Below, in pieces: positions 31,071 through 41,770 of a stretch of 64,000 bases of DNA. Both the position numbers and the translations under genes were made by a program. Every line of letters starts with the position of its first letter. The stretch's first letter is position 1. The notes under the pieces were generated by a model, which saw only the letters and a program-made list of their open reading frames with translations, searched no databases and was not told where the DNA came from. The stretch comes from Adiantum capillus-veneris (Eukaryota > Streptophyta > Polypodiopsida > Polypodiales > Pteridaceae). The stretch covers positions 74,546,791 through 74,610,790 of the forward strand of contig CM043948.1 in assembly GCA_014529385.2 (NCBI GenBank). The letters run 5' to 3'.

Positions 31071-32780
31071 TTATCCTTGAATGCCGATTGAAGATGAGCA
31101 AAAGCTCAACTTCTCCTTGTTGACCACATTTGTAAACATGTCTGCAGGATTTTCACTTGTATGCACCTTTCCTAGCTTTAGCTGTCCCTCTTCTAAAAGA
31201 GTGCGTATGAAGTGATATCTCACCTCAATGTGCTTTGTCCTTGAATGAAAGGCTGAGTTGTTTGCAAGATGGATAGCACTTTGGCTATCACTGTACAAGA
31301 CACAATTTTCTTATTTGAATCCAAGCTCTTCTAAGAATCTGTGAAGCCACAGAATTTCTTTGCGTGCCTCCGTCATTGCTACATACTCTGCTTCCGTGGT
31401 AGAAAGTGAGACCACTTTCTGCAACTTTGAAGCCCAGCTTACTGCTGTGCCTCCAACCGTGAACACATAGCCAGTAGTGCTCCTTCAAGTATCTTTATCA
31501 CCTGCCATTTCTGCATCAGCATACCCTTCTAGAAAAATATCAGTTCCTCCAAAATACAAAGCATTTGTTGTTGTCCCTTTGAGATACCTAAGTATCCACT
31601 TAACAGCTTGCCAATGCTCCTTACCTGGGTTGTCCATGAACCTACTCACAACTCCCACTGCATGTGCAATGTCTGGCCTTGTCCAGACCATAGCATACAT
31701 TAGAGAACCTACCACTGCAGCATATGGAATTTTAGACATATAGGCTATCTCCTCTTGTGTCTTTGGACACATATCCTTCGTTAGTTTAAAATGACCAGCC
31801 AAAGGTGTAGAAACTGGTTTTGCATTTTTCATTGCAAACCTTTCTAGTACCTTCTTGATGTAATCTTCTTGAGATAGCTTTATTGTCTTCTTTGTCCTGT
31901 CCCTTGATATTTTCATACCAAGTATCCTCTTTGCAGCACCTAAATCTTTCATTGAAAAAGATTTAGACAGCTCCTCTTTTAGGTCTTTGATGTCCTGCAT
32001 GTTAGTACTTGCAATCAACATGTCATCAACATACAACATTAGGATGATGAATTTCCCACCTCCCAAATTCTTCGTGTAGACGCAGTGATCCGAGTTGCAT
32101 CTTGTGAATCCATGATCCAACATCCATCGATCAAACTTCAAGTACCATTGTCTTTATGCTTGCTTTAAACCATACAAGCTCTTCTTTAATCTGCAAACCA
32201 TTTTCTCCTTACCTTTTACTTCATACCCCTTTGGTTGAAGCATGTAGATTTTCTGCTCTAAGTCACCGTGAGGGAATGCCGTATTTACATCCATTTGCTC
32301 GATATTTAGATCATGAGCAGCCACAAGGCTTAAGACAAGCCTAATTGAGTTCATTTTTACAACAGGAGAAAATATTTCATTAAAGTCAATACCTTTCTTT
32401 TGAGAAAACCCTTTTACCACAAGCCTAAACTTGTACCTTTTCTTCCCACCTTCTTCTTCCTTCAGCTTGTACACCCATTTGTTTTGAAGTGCCCGCCTAC
32501 CTTTAGGCAACTCAACCAACTCCCATGTTTGGTTGCGATGTAGTGAGTCCATCTCCACTTGCATGCTCTTCGTCCATTCTTCTTTGGATTCATGTTGCAT
32601 AGCTTCTTCGTATGATTCTGGCTCTCCAGAATCTGAGATCAAGAGATGGTTAAAGGAAGGAACAAACCGTTGACGTTCGGGGAATAGGTTGAGGCTCCTC
32701 ATAAGGTTGACGTTGTTGCACATTGTCACCGTTTGCAGTCCTTGAGTCTTCGCCGTCCTCAAGCTCCATGTACTCATCAC
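31071..32780 (-). pseudogene. Copia 1 reverse transcriptase and RNase H
   Basis: The RT begins with ESKEEWTKSMQVEMDSL, HRNQTWELVELPKG and AFPHGDLEQKIYM (32154-32780). It stops at a TAA (~32151) inside the usual LKQ-A-x-RQWY block, then continues (31485-32141) with the catalytic LMLYVDDMLIAS. The connection region and RNase H follow (LEGYADAEMAG, YSDSQSAIHLA, TKHIEVRYHFIR) across two further frame changes near 31485 and 31295. Catalytic YVDD is intact. Confidence 0.88.
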
Positions 32781-32784
32781 CTGT

Positions 32785-33834
32785 TTCTTTGGTTTGTTTT
32801 CTTTCCAAGTAATCTTTGTACATATTTTGTTCGTTAAAAATTACATCCCTACTCCTTAAGATTTTACCATCTTCAGGATTCCATAGGCGATACCCAAAGT
32901 CACCTTCTCCATAGCCAATGAAGAAACACTTTTTGGACTTTGCATCTAGCTTTGATCTTAGGCTTCTATCTATGTGCATGAAACCCTCATACCCAAACAC
33001 TTTGAGAAATGCATAATTCACCGGTTTACCTGTCCATGCCTCTTCTGGAACTCCCCCATCCAATGCCGTTGAGGGTGACCGATTGATTAAGTACACAGAC
33101 GTACTTACAGCTTCCACCCAAAGCTCAAGCGGTAGGCCTGCATGTAGACGCATGCTTCGTGCTCGCTCCATGATTTTCCTGTTCATCCTTTCCGAAATCC
33201 CATTTTGTTGAGGTGTCCTTGGGGTTGTCCTTTGCCTCCGAATGCCACTGCTAGCACAAAATCTTTCAAAAGCTTGGCTGCGATATTCGCCTCCATTGTC
33301 GGATCTGAGGCATTTAACCTTGGTGCCTGTTTCATTCTCCACAAAGGCTTTCTACCTTTGAAATATGGAAAATACATCGGATTTATTCTTCTTGACATAA
33401 ACCCATGTTTTTCTAGTCGCATCGTCTATGAATGTTACATAGTACAATGAGCCACCAAGTGATGGTGTACTTGCAGGACCCCAAACATGAGAATGAACCA
33501 ACTCAAGTTTTTTATTTTTTCTTTCATTTCTTGATTTTTGAAATTTTACCCTCTTTTGTTTACCATAAACACAATCTTCACAGAATTCTAAGTTTACTTC
33601 TTTCAAACCTGGTAGAAGCTTATTTGTTTGAAGGATTTGCATTCCTTTGGCACTCATATGCCCAAGTCGGTAGTGCCACACCGCACTGTCAACTTCTGGT
33701 TGTTGCACAAGCTGAAGGTTGCGTGTTAACAGTACACAAGTAAAGTGTACCGACCTTTTCTCCCTTGGCAACCACCAAAGATCCCTTTGAGATCTTCCAC
33801 CGTTTGTTTCTGAATGCAATGTTGTGACCTTCAT
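32785..33834 (-). pseudogene. Copia 1 integrase
   Basis: GAG-pre-integrase zinc module: HYRLGHMSAKGM ... CEDCVYGKQ. In the core the first catalytic Asp is replaced by His (HSHVWGPA, codon at 33487-33489). The second Asp (RSDNGGEY) and the Glu (PQQNGISERMN) are present but separated by a stop/frame change near 33345. The C-terminal part (FGYEGFMHI, KCFFIGYGEG) continues to about 32785. The Asp-to-His change alone should abolish strand transfer. Confidence 0.87.
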
Positions 33835-34231
33835 TGTCCAATTGTCTTGTAGAGATCAAATTTTTGCGAAGAGAAGGAACATGCCTAACATCTTTAAGAT
33901 TCCATTCATTTCCGTTAGCAGTTTTGACAGAAATTGCACCTTTGCCGACAATCTCACAAGCTTCATCATCTCCCAAGTATACATACCCAAAATTACCTTT
34001 GGTGTAGTCTTGGAAATGTTGCTTGGGTGGTGTTGCATGGAATGAATCCCCGGAATCTACTATCCAGGAATTAGACACATTGTCTAATGAGAGAATTAGA
34101 GCATCTTGCTCCACTTTACCTGCCACATTGGCCTCTCCGATGTTGGCTTGTTGTCTTGAGACTCTGACTCCTTCTTCTTCTTGGACCAGCAATCCTTCTT
34201 GACGTGGCCCTTCTTGCCGCAGTTCCAACAT
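33689..34231 (-). pseudogene. Copia 1 protease and pre-integrase region
   Basis: The protease active site is WIVDSGDSFHATP, where copia proteases usually have DSGAS/CSxH. The LKDVRHVPSLRKNLISTRQL block and the start of the pre-integrase domain follow. The frame overlaps the next one with a frameshift between 33690 and 33830. Upstream, a CCHC knuckle is only weakly readable. Confidence 0.82.
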
Positions 34232-34266
34232 TCAAGAACTGACTTTGTGTGTGACTTGCTCCGCCT

Positions 34267-34929
34267 TCAGCGATCATGACCCTTTTGGTTTTTGAACCTC
34301 TCCTTAGGCCTTCCTCTTGTTTCTACTGACAGTGCAGCACTTGATGATTCCCGTGTGCTTCTCCTTTGTATTTCCTCGCTTAGGAGAACACCCACAACAT
34401 CATCAAACTTAAGAGTATTTGTGCGAGAAATAGAATTACTTACAGCCATCACAAGGCTGTCCCAACTATCCGATAGAGATGATAGTATAAGGAGAGCTCG
34501 CACTTCGTCATCGAAATTGATTTTCACCGATCGAAGTTGACTTATGTTTGTGTTAAATTCATTTAGGTGTTCTGCAACTGAACTATTCTCTGCCATCTTT
34601 AGATTGAACAAGCGCTTCATAAGAAATACCTTATTGGATGCCGATGGTTTCTCGTAGAAGTCGTCAAGTGACTTCATCAAGTCCTCCGTGGTCTTCATCT
34701 CCGAAACATTGAAGGCCACAGTTGACGCTAAGCTTAACCGGATTGTTCCAAGTGCCTTTCGATCAAGGACAATCCATGCTTCATCTTCCATCATTGCGGG
34801 CTTCTTTGCAAGACCGTCTAGTGGCAAATAGAGGTCCTTCTGGTAGAGATAGTCTTCAATCTGCATCTTCCAATGTTGGTAGTTTTTGCCATTGAACTTC
34901 TCAATCTTGAGCTTCCCTTCCTCCGCCAT
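34267..34929 (-). CDS. Copia 1 gag
   Basis: The ATG at 34929 (minus) starts MAEEGKLKIEKFNGKNYQHW, a typical copia gag N-terminus. Capsid-type helices follow (ALGTIRLSLASTVAFNV, FLMKRLFNLKMAENSSVAEHLNEFN, ILSSLSDSWDSLVMAV). It is open for about 220 codons and ends with a basic tail before the nucleocapsid. It begins about 60 bases after the primer site, as expected. Confidence 0.87.
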   Translation of the reverse strand: MAEEGKLKIEKFNGKNYQHWKMQIEDYLYQKDLYLPLDGLAKKPAMMEDEAWIVLDRKALGTIRLSLASTVAFNVSEMKTTEDLMKSLDDFYEKPSASNKVFLMKRLFNLKMAENSSVAEHLNEFNTNISQLRSVKINFDDEVRALLILSSLSDSWDSLVMAVSNSISRTNTLKFDDVVGVLLSEEIQRRSTRESSSAALSVETRGRPKERFKNQKGHDR

Positions 34930-34991
34930 AACTCCCACTCAATTCAAGGAATCCTTTCCTTGGGATAATTTAGCTACTACGAGCAAACCTT

Positions 34992-35003
34992 GCTCTGATA
35001 CCA
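34992..35003 (-). other. Primer-binding site of copia 1, initiator tRNA-Met type
   Basis: Minus strand TGGTATCAGAGC, two bases inside the 5' LTR, is the standard copia primer site. Confidence 0.9.
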
Positions 35004-35005
35004 GT

Positions 35006-35697
35006 TGTTAGGAAATAAGACGTAGCTAAATAGATAATTGAGTAGATTACTTAATGGAGAGAGACAAATTTACATACACGAGATTATAGAGTAGAGAGAG
35101 AGAGAGAGTACACACGATATACGTGGTTCACCCAATGTGGGCTACGTCCACAGGAAAGCAGCCACTCAATGGCTTTAGTACTTCAAAACAAGAAGTAATT
35201 TACAAAGGGATTATACCCTTAATAGAGCTCCCGCCTTGCTTCACTCTCACCACCTCACACCCACCTTGTTGCATCAACTTCACACTATGAAATGTGTGTA
35301 GAAATGGCCTCCTTTTATAGGCCAAAAGGGTTGTCCTCTCTCATGAGAGGCAGCCATGTGTAGCCGCCCTTGTGTAGATAAGTCCAAGTCGGACCCTCCA
35401 ATCCGCCCATGTGTGGGCGCCCTTGAGAAGACAAGTCCGGTTGTTTTCCGACCACTTTCCGGTCGCTGTCTGGCCATAATATTCCGGCGAAAAGGAATAT
35501 TCCGGCGAGGGAAAAAAAGTCTCGGGGGTTTCCGTTCCCGAGGCCCCTAAAGTTGCCCCTGATTTTCCGTGAAAATTTTGGTTTCCGACGAGTGATTTTC
35601 CTTCACGCACGATGGCTTCTCCTCATAATGGGGGCCTTACAAATGTGCGTTGTTACCACAGAAAATTACAAGGGTAAATCAGGCTCCATACTTAACA
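35006..35697 (-). repeat. 5' LTR of copia 1 (692 bp)
   Basis: Partner of 30233-31003. It lacks the ~75-bp CCGGCC-rich block. TATA box on the minus strand at 35312-35319. Followed on the plus side by the CCTAA duplication. Confidence 0.92.
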
Positions 35698-35702
35698 CCT
35701 AA
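35698..35702. repeat. Target-site duplication of copia 1, second copy (CCTAA)
   Basis: Matches 30228-30232. Gypsy B gag resumes on its far side. Confidence 0.92.
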
Positions 35703-36240
35703 GAGTAGGGAAAATCGTTTCTTCTTCCACCCTTAGGGTTCTATACCAATCCCCAGCCTTCCCACTTAAGGTTAGGCTTGAAGCATTACTCTTATGTAGG
35801 TCATTGTGTTCTCCTAGAGAATCTCATATATGTTCAAACACTTCGATATGATTTCTCACATCCCCGTCTCCACTAAATTTTTGTGTGATCTTGGCTATTT
35901 ATTCTTCCTTACTTCTAGGCTCTCTATTAGGCATGCTATGCATATTCTTAGGAATAGATTGACCGATCGCTTGAGCAAATGTTGCCAAGTCACCTAAGTG
36001 AGAAGGCACCGTGGATGAAGGCGCTCTAGAGACTACATGTGGATTAGGTATTGGCATTGGTCTTGGTGCATAGGAGCCCTTGGGTTCCATGTTTGGTATG
36101 GTGTTGTGCCATGTGGCGGCCCAAAGTTCATATGTGTGGCCCTAGGCATAGATGACGTCGGATGTGACATGCTAATGCTAGCCGGTATGGTCCCATAGAA
36201 ATAAGAGCTTGGGTGTTGTGGTTGTGGAGCATAGGTTCTT
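35703..36240 (-). pseudogene. Gypsy B gag, middle part
   Basis: Minus frames read as a proline-rich gag segment (PQPQHPSSYFYGTIP, then SMSHPTSSMPRATHMNFGPPHGT, then EPKGSYAPRPMPIPNPH). A frame change lies near 36095. The segment is bounded by the copia 1 insertion at 35703 and by the truncated copia 2 at about 36240. Confidence 0.65.
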
Positions 36241-36244
36241 GAAC

Positions 36245-36830
36245 CAAAGCGTATACCAAATAGCCAAAAACACGCATGTGCTCAATAGAAGGATTTCTAT
36301 CATGTCATGCTTCATATGGAGTAATAGACTGCAAAGCTTTTGTAGGACACCTGTTAAGTACATAAGCGGCACACATGATGGCCTCAAGCCAAAAAGAATG
36401 CGGCAAAGCTTGACTTTTGACCATACATCGTGCCATTTCCGTCAGTGACTTGTTTTTCCTCTCAGCAACACCATTTTGCTGAGGTGTATAAGGCACTGTA
36501 CATTGGTTTTTAATCCCACAATTAGCCAAGAATGCATTGAATTCATAAGACATATACTCCCCCCCTCGATCCGAACGGAGGGTGCTCATAGTACATTTTG
36601 AGACATTTTCAGTCATAGCCAGAAATTGTTTGAAGCACATAAAAACTTTGGACTTCGCTTTAAGCGGAAATACCCATGCTTTCCTGGAGTAATCATCAAT
36701 GAAAGTCACGAAGTACAGGTAATTGCCCAAGGATGGAGTTTGCATGGGCCCACAAACATCACTATGCACAAGCTGCAACATGCATGTTGCCCGAATTGAA
36801 CCATCCTTTGGAAACTTAGAACGCTACATC
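36245..36830 (-). pseudogene. Copia 2 integrase core (truncated)
   Basis: All three catalytic residues are readable: VHSDVCGPM, LRSDRGGEY and QQNGVAERKN. The ending IEHMRVFG should be followed by the rest of integrase, but the sequence passes into gypsy B gag at about 36240. A stop near 36305 interrupts the last part. Confidence 0.85.
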
Positions 36831-37405
36831 TTACCCAAAACACAGCCTTCACAAACATGTTTGATAGGTGCTTCAAGAGGCGGCAAAGAAGCAACCATAT
36901 CAGATTTTTGCAAACGTAGCAAACTAGCAAAATTCAGAAGACCAAAACGTGCATGCCAAAGTTTTACATCTGAAATAGCCCTTGAATTTGCAACAGCATT
37001 TGCAAAATTTTGTCCACACTTGTCATACAAAGTAAGCTTATACAGCCCACGGCACAAAAGGCCAGATACAACAATTCTATCACCAAAAGTGAGATCATGA
37101 ACTGTACACCTGTCATCCATAAATTTGACTACGAGTCCAAGTCTAGCAAGTGCGGATACAAACAAGAGATTCTTCTTGATCCCAGGTACATAAAGTGTAT
37201 CAACAAGTATGAAGGAACTGCCATTTGTAGCAATAAGCACAATCTTTTCAACTCCCTGAACCGGATAAGAGGCATTGTTGGCACAAGTGACTGAATTCCC
37301 ATGAGGGACAGACTCGAGAGAGGTGAGCAATTCACGATGTGAGGTAATGTGCTTTGTAGCACCACTTTCAAAATACCACACATGTGAATCTGTAGCAACT
37401 GACAA
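36831..37405 (-). pseudogene. Copia 2 protease and pre-integrase zinc module
   Basis: The protease active site reads WYFESGATKHIT; the usual catalytic Asp of DSGA is Glu, so it is defective. LYVPGIKKNLLFVSALARLG follows, then the pre-integrase module WHARFGLLNFASLL ... HVCEGCVLGKM, in which the second His of the zinc motif is replaced (GLLN in place of GHLN). Confidence 0.82.
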
Positions 37406-37429
37406 GCATACATCATGGACAGCAGGATT

Positions 37430-38477
37430 TTATGTGCACTCTACGCTAAAAGCCCATTCTGCATCAACATCAGCATCACAGTCTCCTTTCACAGAAGACT
37501 CAACAATGGCTGCATTTGTAGTGGAACCAGCATTTGCAGTGGAACCACCCTCTTTCTTCTTAGCCTCTTTGGCCTTCAACTTAGGACACGACTTGATCAA
37601 GTGATCATTAGCTTTACAATAATGGCAACACATCTTCTTTTTGCCCTTATCACCAGAATTTCCAGAGGAATTGCTGCCAGCAGAAGCACTAGGAACAAAA
37701 TTTTTGCCACTCGCAGCAGAACCATAAGAAGTGTCTGCATTTCTGTTACTACCCTTTCTTTGAGAAGCAATAAAAGCCTGTTCAACTGCACGCTGTCTAG
37801 TTCTATTTTTTTTGGAAAGTGACTCTTGCAACAGCAATGTGCATAATGCATCAAACTTGACAACTTTAGGATTTCCTTGGGTCATCACTCTCCAAGTACT
37901 AGCAAAATTCTGGTAGGAATTTGGTAAAGCATCAAGAATAGTCTACACAAGGGAGCTGTCTGAAATGACTTCACCTGCAGAAATAAGTTGCACATTGATA
38001 TCCTTGACACTAGCAAGAAAAGTTTCCATATCATCTTCCTCATGCATAATCTTCAACTCCAGCTCTTTACGCAGCAAAGCAATTTTAGCCTCATTGCGAC
38101 TTGCATAAAGACCAACCAATATATCCCAAGCTTGTTTTGCAGATTTTGTTGAATGAATGTGAGGAACAATGGTGCGCTTCACAGACAACACAATCAATGC
38201 ATGAGCCTACGCATCCTTTACATCCCAACGAGATTGTTCTGCTATAGGCAAAACAACTCTAATAGCAGCAATCCTTGTAGCAAGACCTACAACATCCTCA
38301 ACATCGCTTGCATCCTCAGAACCACGAAGTACATCAATGCCCTGCACAATATTTCAGACGCCCTTTGACACAAGAACATGTTGCATCATATAAGCCCACA
38401 TAGGGTAGTTGTCCCCATCCAACCTGTCTTCAACAGCAAACAAACATCTTGAACACATGTGTGTTGTTGTTAGCCAT
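37430..38477 (-). pseudogene. Copia 2 gag
   Basis: The ATG at 38477 (minus) matches the start of copia 3 gag. Capsid segments follow (VKRTIVPHIHSTKSAKQAWDILVGLYASRNEAKIALLRKELE), with stops near 38205 and 37943. A nucleocapsid CCHC knuckle reads CCHYCKANDHLIKSCP at ~37590-37640. It is broken by several stops. Confidence 0.82.
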
Positions 38478-38838
38478 GGTAAATGTTGCACCTGATGTGA
38501 AAACTATCCGAAAATAGGAGAAACGGAGCGGGAACAACACGTGCTATATAGCACAAACCGTAGAAGACTATGAGGTACCTGTTATGCAAAAAAAGACACT
38601 AACAAAAATTCTGCACAAAATGATGAAGTAGCCTGTGCAGTACTGCTTGTAGTGGAAACAGAGGCTGAAATGAGCCCGAATCAAAAATCTGAGCACACTA
38701 AGCTCTACGAGATCTCCCAAAATTTTGTCGACCTGTGAACACTTGCCAAAGCTCACTGAAATCAGAGAAAGTGAGCAAGCGTGTGTTGGAGTATCTGGCG
38801 ACTAAGCCCGGGAGGACGCAACCTGCTTTGATAGCAAT

Positions 38839-39065
38839 TGTTGGAATTAGGGTTGCAAAGAAACTCACACAGCTTGGAGAAGACAAAGGAAGCTCAAGGC
38901 ACACAATAGAGAGTGTGTTACTTAGTGTGCTATGGAAAGATAGATAGCCTTAGAGTGATGGGCGTATATACAATGCTCGGGGGAAAAAACCTCCTAAAGA
39001 GGGGAAAAATGCCCCGGCGGTCCTAGTGTGTTCACACACATCACTACCACAGGTATATGGTAACA
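38839..39065 (-). repeat. 5' LTR of copia 2 (227 bp)
   Basis: It starts TGTTGGAATTAGG and ends GGTAACA on the plus strand. It is the same LTR as 43023-43251 and 47448-47673, with scattered differences. Confidence 0.9.
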
Positions 39066-39431
39066 TTGTGGAGCCACATCATCAGAGGAACTTAGGGATT
39101 CATTACTTTCTTGTTCTTTGGATTCCTCCTCTTGTATGGGAGAGAGTCTTCTTTTGGGGGTCTCATCAAGAGGCCTCCTAAGCTCTATCTCCTCTTGGAG
39201 AGGAAGGGAAATCCCATAAGCACGAAGTTGTTGATGAGTAACTTTGGCTTGCAAAGTAGGGTTGCCCATAGCTTGATGCAACCTAGTAACAAGATAATTG
39301 ATAAACATGGGGGCATCATCATTAGCACCTTCATGTGCAAAATCAAAGTTATCAATGTTCATTCTACTCTCTTGGTTATTGTCAACCATGCTAATTACAC
39401 TTATGTGTTTACTTAGTGTATTCTTTGGCAA
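39066..39431 (-). pseudogene. Gypsy B gag N-terminus
   Basis: The open frame probably starts at MVDNNQESRMN (ATG near 39389). It continues with NYLVTRLHQAMGNPTLQAKV and an acidic Ser/Glu-rich end, and is cut at 39065 by the copia 2 LTR. It lies at a suitable distance downstream of the primer site at 39788-39886. I assign it to gypsy B by position; sequence support is modest. Confidence 0.55.
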
Positions 39432-39713
39432 TTAGAAACCTTAGTTTCTACTCCTCTTAGACTTTGAAAATAAGCACTTAAGTATCTACACCCATGGCTC
39501 GAATTGGTAATTATAGACAGTAGTGGAGTGGGTCTAACATAGCAGAATTGCTGAGGAATAGCTCCTTTTGGACTTCTTATGGCTCAATAATGATAAAGCC
39601 ATAGGCTAGTATAAAAAGACCCCATTATTAATACCAAAGCTCCCAAGGTGTGCACCATATCCCACATAGTGGGCTCAACAAAACCGATAATAGATCCCAG
39701 TCCCACTTACCCT

Positions 39714-39885
39714 AATATAATTAACAAAATCAACTATTAATAGGCTACTTAAGGACCTCTCTTCTTAAGCAAGAAAAGGAAACCAAATGCTCTGATACCA
39801 ATATAATTAACAAAATCAACTATTAATAGGCTACTTAAGGACCTCTCTTCTTAAGCAAGAAAAGGAAACCAAATGCTCTGATACC
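39714..39885 (-). repeat. Perfect 86-bp tandem duplication carrying the gypsy B primer-binding site
   Basis: Units 39714-39799 and 39800-39885 are identical and each begins AATATAAT, which recurs at 39886. On the minus strand each unit ends with TGGTATCAGAGCA (39788-39800 and 39874-39886), the initiator-tRNA-Met primer site, so the site is present twice. Confidence 0.88.
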
Positions 39886-40565
39886 AATATAATGGAAATG
39901 GCATATGAACTTTGAGGATAGCGAAATTAAGAGAATTAGAGTGAGCATTTTTGTGAGATTACTTTGAGAACATAGAGGGTGAAATTAATTGATGGTAGCA
40001 ACATAAACATAGTACTTAATTAACTTGGCATGAACAATACTTTTGCAAGAGAGATAGTATTAGAGAACATGACAATAGTTGAGGACCGGATCTACTTGGA
40101 ACCAGTCCCCCCTCCAAAAGGCGTTTGTATTATAGAATCTCCCATCAAGAGAGACTTGATACAATAGAGTCTTTGTGTTTCTTGTGATCTAGGTGATGCA
40201 ATGAAGATGGAAAGATTCATGCATCACAAGCATAACATAAACTTTTCAAAAAACATTAACTATCCCAAGGACTTAAACACCTTCGAAGGTGGAAAGAGCT
40301 AGTGGGGAATGAGGGTAGGGAAGAGGAAGAAGAATGATACATAGGAGAAAGAAATAGTTCCTCACTTATCATCACTCTTCTTGTTTAGTATAGCATAATA
40401 GCATAGTAATGAAGATGAAGAAGATGGCAAGATTAAGCATTGAAGCATGGCTCTTGGTTGGATTTTCATTCTATAGCCAAGAGTGTTGGTGTAGGCTCTC
40501 CACTTCTCAACAAGCTTGAAGAAGGAGATAGAGCTCTTGCACTTTGCACTCCACACAATGAGTGT

Positions 40566-40567
<2 letters not shown>

Positions 40568-40612
<45 letters not shown>
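40568..40612. repeat. (TG)n microsatellite
   Basis: About 20 TG units with a CGCGCG tail. Open frames through it are artefacts of the repeat. Confidence 0.95.
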
Positions 40613-40618
<6 letters not shown>

Positions 40619-40848
40619 GGATACCCCCTCTCATGCTTGGTCCACCTCTCTCTCTCTCGTATTATTTAATTATATCATTTGGACATGTGTCCTCTTTTTC
40701 CTCTTGAGAGAAAGAACTTAATTATTTATTTTTATGCATCTAAATTCTCATTGGACCCCCCCAAAGCCTATCCAGTAGGATTGAAGCACATCATTAGGGC
40801 CACATGTGGAGGATCTTGACATGTGTCTTTTGTGCTTCTTAAGATATC

Positions 40849-40965
40849 ATGTTTGAATTGAACACTTCAAGCACCTAGTCATTTAAGCATGGAAACCTTT
40901 TATGCCTCTTGAGAGTTTATGTTTGAATTGAACACTTCAAAAACCTTAGTCATTTAAGCATGAGA
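40849..40965. repeat. Imperfect ~70-bp tandem duplication
   Basis: ATGTTTGAATTGAACACTTC followed by GTCATTTAAGCATG occurs at 40849 and again at 40919 with a few changes. Confidence 0.8.
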
Positions 40966-41730
40966 AGCACCTCAATCTTGGGAAAGGTTCCCACAAACAC
41001 TTCAAGCACTTTAGTTAGCAAGCACGACAAGTAGGACTCCCACCTCAAGGTCAGCCCTAGCTTGCCTAAGGTCAAAGGACTTTTTAACACTAACTTTTGG
41101 ATGTTCTTAATGAAGCTAACCCTAAGGTCTTTAAGCTCCATTAGGTAGTATTTCTCTTTAACATACCATCTCTCATTTGGACCCATTTAACCTTGGCCCC
41201 ATGTTGAGGCAGATCCATAAGCACATGTCTATATTCTAACCCTTGTTCCCGTTTATTCTCCCACATTAAATGATCAGTTTAATATGATAAAATCATTTGG
41301 GTTGGTTAGATATTAGATTTTATGACATAATTAAAACCTCAAATAGTCCTATTTTGTTGGTCTATATGTATAGAATTTGGGATGATACTTGATTATGGAA
41401 GCCTGTCAAGCCATGATTTAGTTTTAAGACTCTCCTTGCAAGTCAATCCCCGTGGGCTCTTGCAGTTTAGTGCTCCTTGTGATTTACGGACACAAAGCTT
41501 AAGCGGCTAAATTTTTGTAGTTATGACTAGTGCCTAGAGTGCTCAATGAGTCAACATTGAGTGGCAATGTCAACAAGTCCACAAGAGGTCAAAATTGATC
41601 ATGGGTTGCAAAGCAAGTGAAACCAAGTGACCATGCAAAAATCTTGACATTGATCGTGGGTTGCAAACAGGTACAAGCAAATAACCATGTGAAATATCTA
41701 TTTATTGTCTTGTGGTTGATTACCATGAAT

Positions 41731-41770
41731 CAATTTCAATACTACTGTCTCAATTTCAATACTACTGTCT
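41731..41770. repeat. 20-bp tandem repeat, two units
   Basis: CAATTTCAATACTACTGTCT is repeated exactly, with a partial third start at 41771. Confidence 0.9.

Larger units (their letters stand above)
30233..35697 (-). mobile_element. Copia 1: nearly complete Ty1/copia LTR retrotransposon (5465 bp)
   Basis: It has two LTRs (30233-31003 and 35006-35697), a CCTAA duplication, an initiator-tRNA-Met primer site and a polypurine tract. The gene order on the minus strand is gag, protease, integrase, RT, RNase H, i.e. copia order. The LTRs differ by about 20 substitutions and one ~75-bp indel, so it is older than E1. Frame breaks and a lost integrase Asp make it inactive. The gag style (FNGKNYQHWKMQIEDYL) suggests the Tork/Tnt1-like group, but this is a guess. 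Confidence 0.93.
36241..39065 (-). mobile_element. Copia 2: truncated copia element
   Basis: It has one LTR (38839-39065), a degraded initiator-tRNA-Met primer site (38825-38836), gag, protease and part of integrase, then ends abruptly at about 36240 next to gypsy B gag. RT, RNase H and the 3' LTR are missing. LTR and proteins are closely related to copia 3 (43023-47673), so both belong to one family. The truncation junction joins copia integrase codons to gypsy gag codons and is probably a deletion. Confidence 0.85.
26706..39886 (-). mobile_element. Gypsy B: E1-related gag-protease element interrupted by two copia elements
   Basis: On the minus strand the element reads: primer-binding site (39800/39886), leader, gag N-terminus (39431-39066), [copia 2], gag (36240-35703), [copia 1], gag with zinc knuckles (30227-28680), protease (28198-27621), W-x-P-K tail (27626-26734) and polypurine tract (26719-26706). 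The protease region is clearly homologous to E1 (NKLGQYFEGDESNATI against NKVGQYCEGEEGNTTL). No RT, RNase H or integrase is found in any part, so it resembles non-autonomous gag-bearing LTR elements (TR-GAG type). Its LTRs could not be delimited. Confidence 0.7.
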
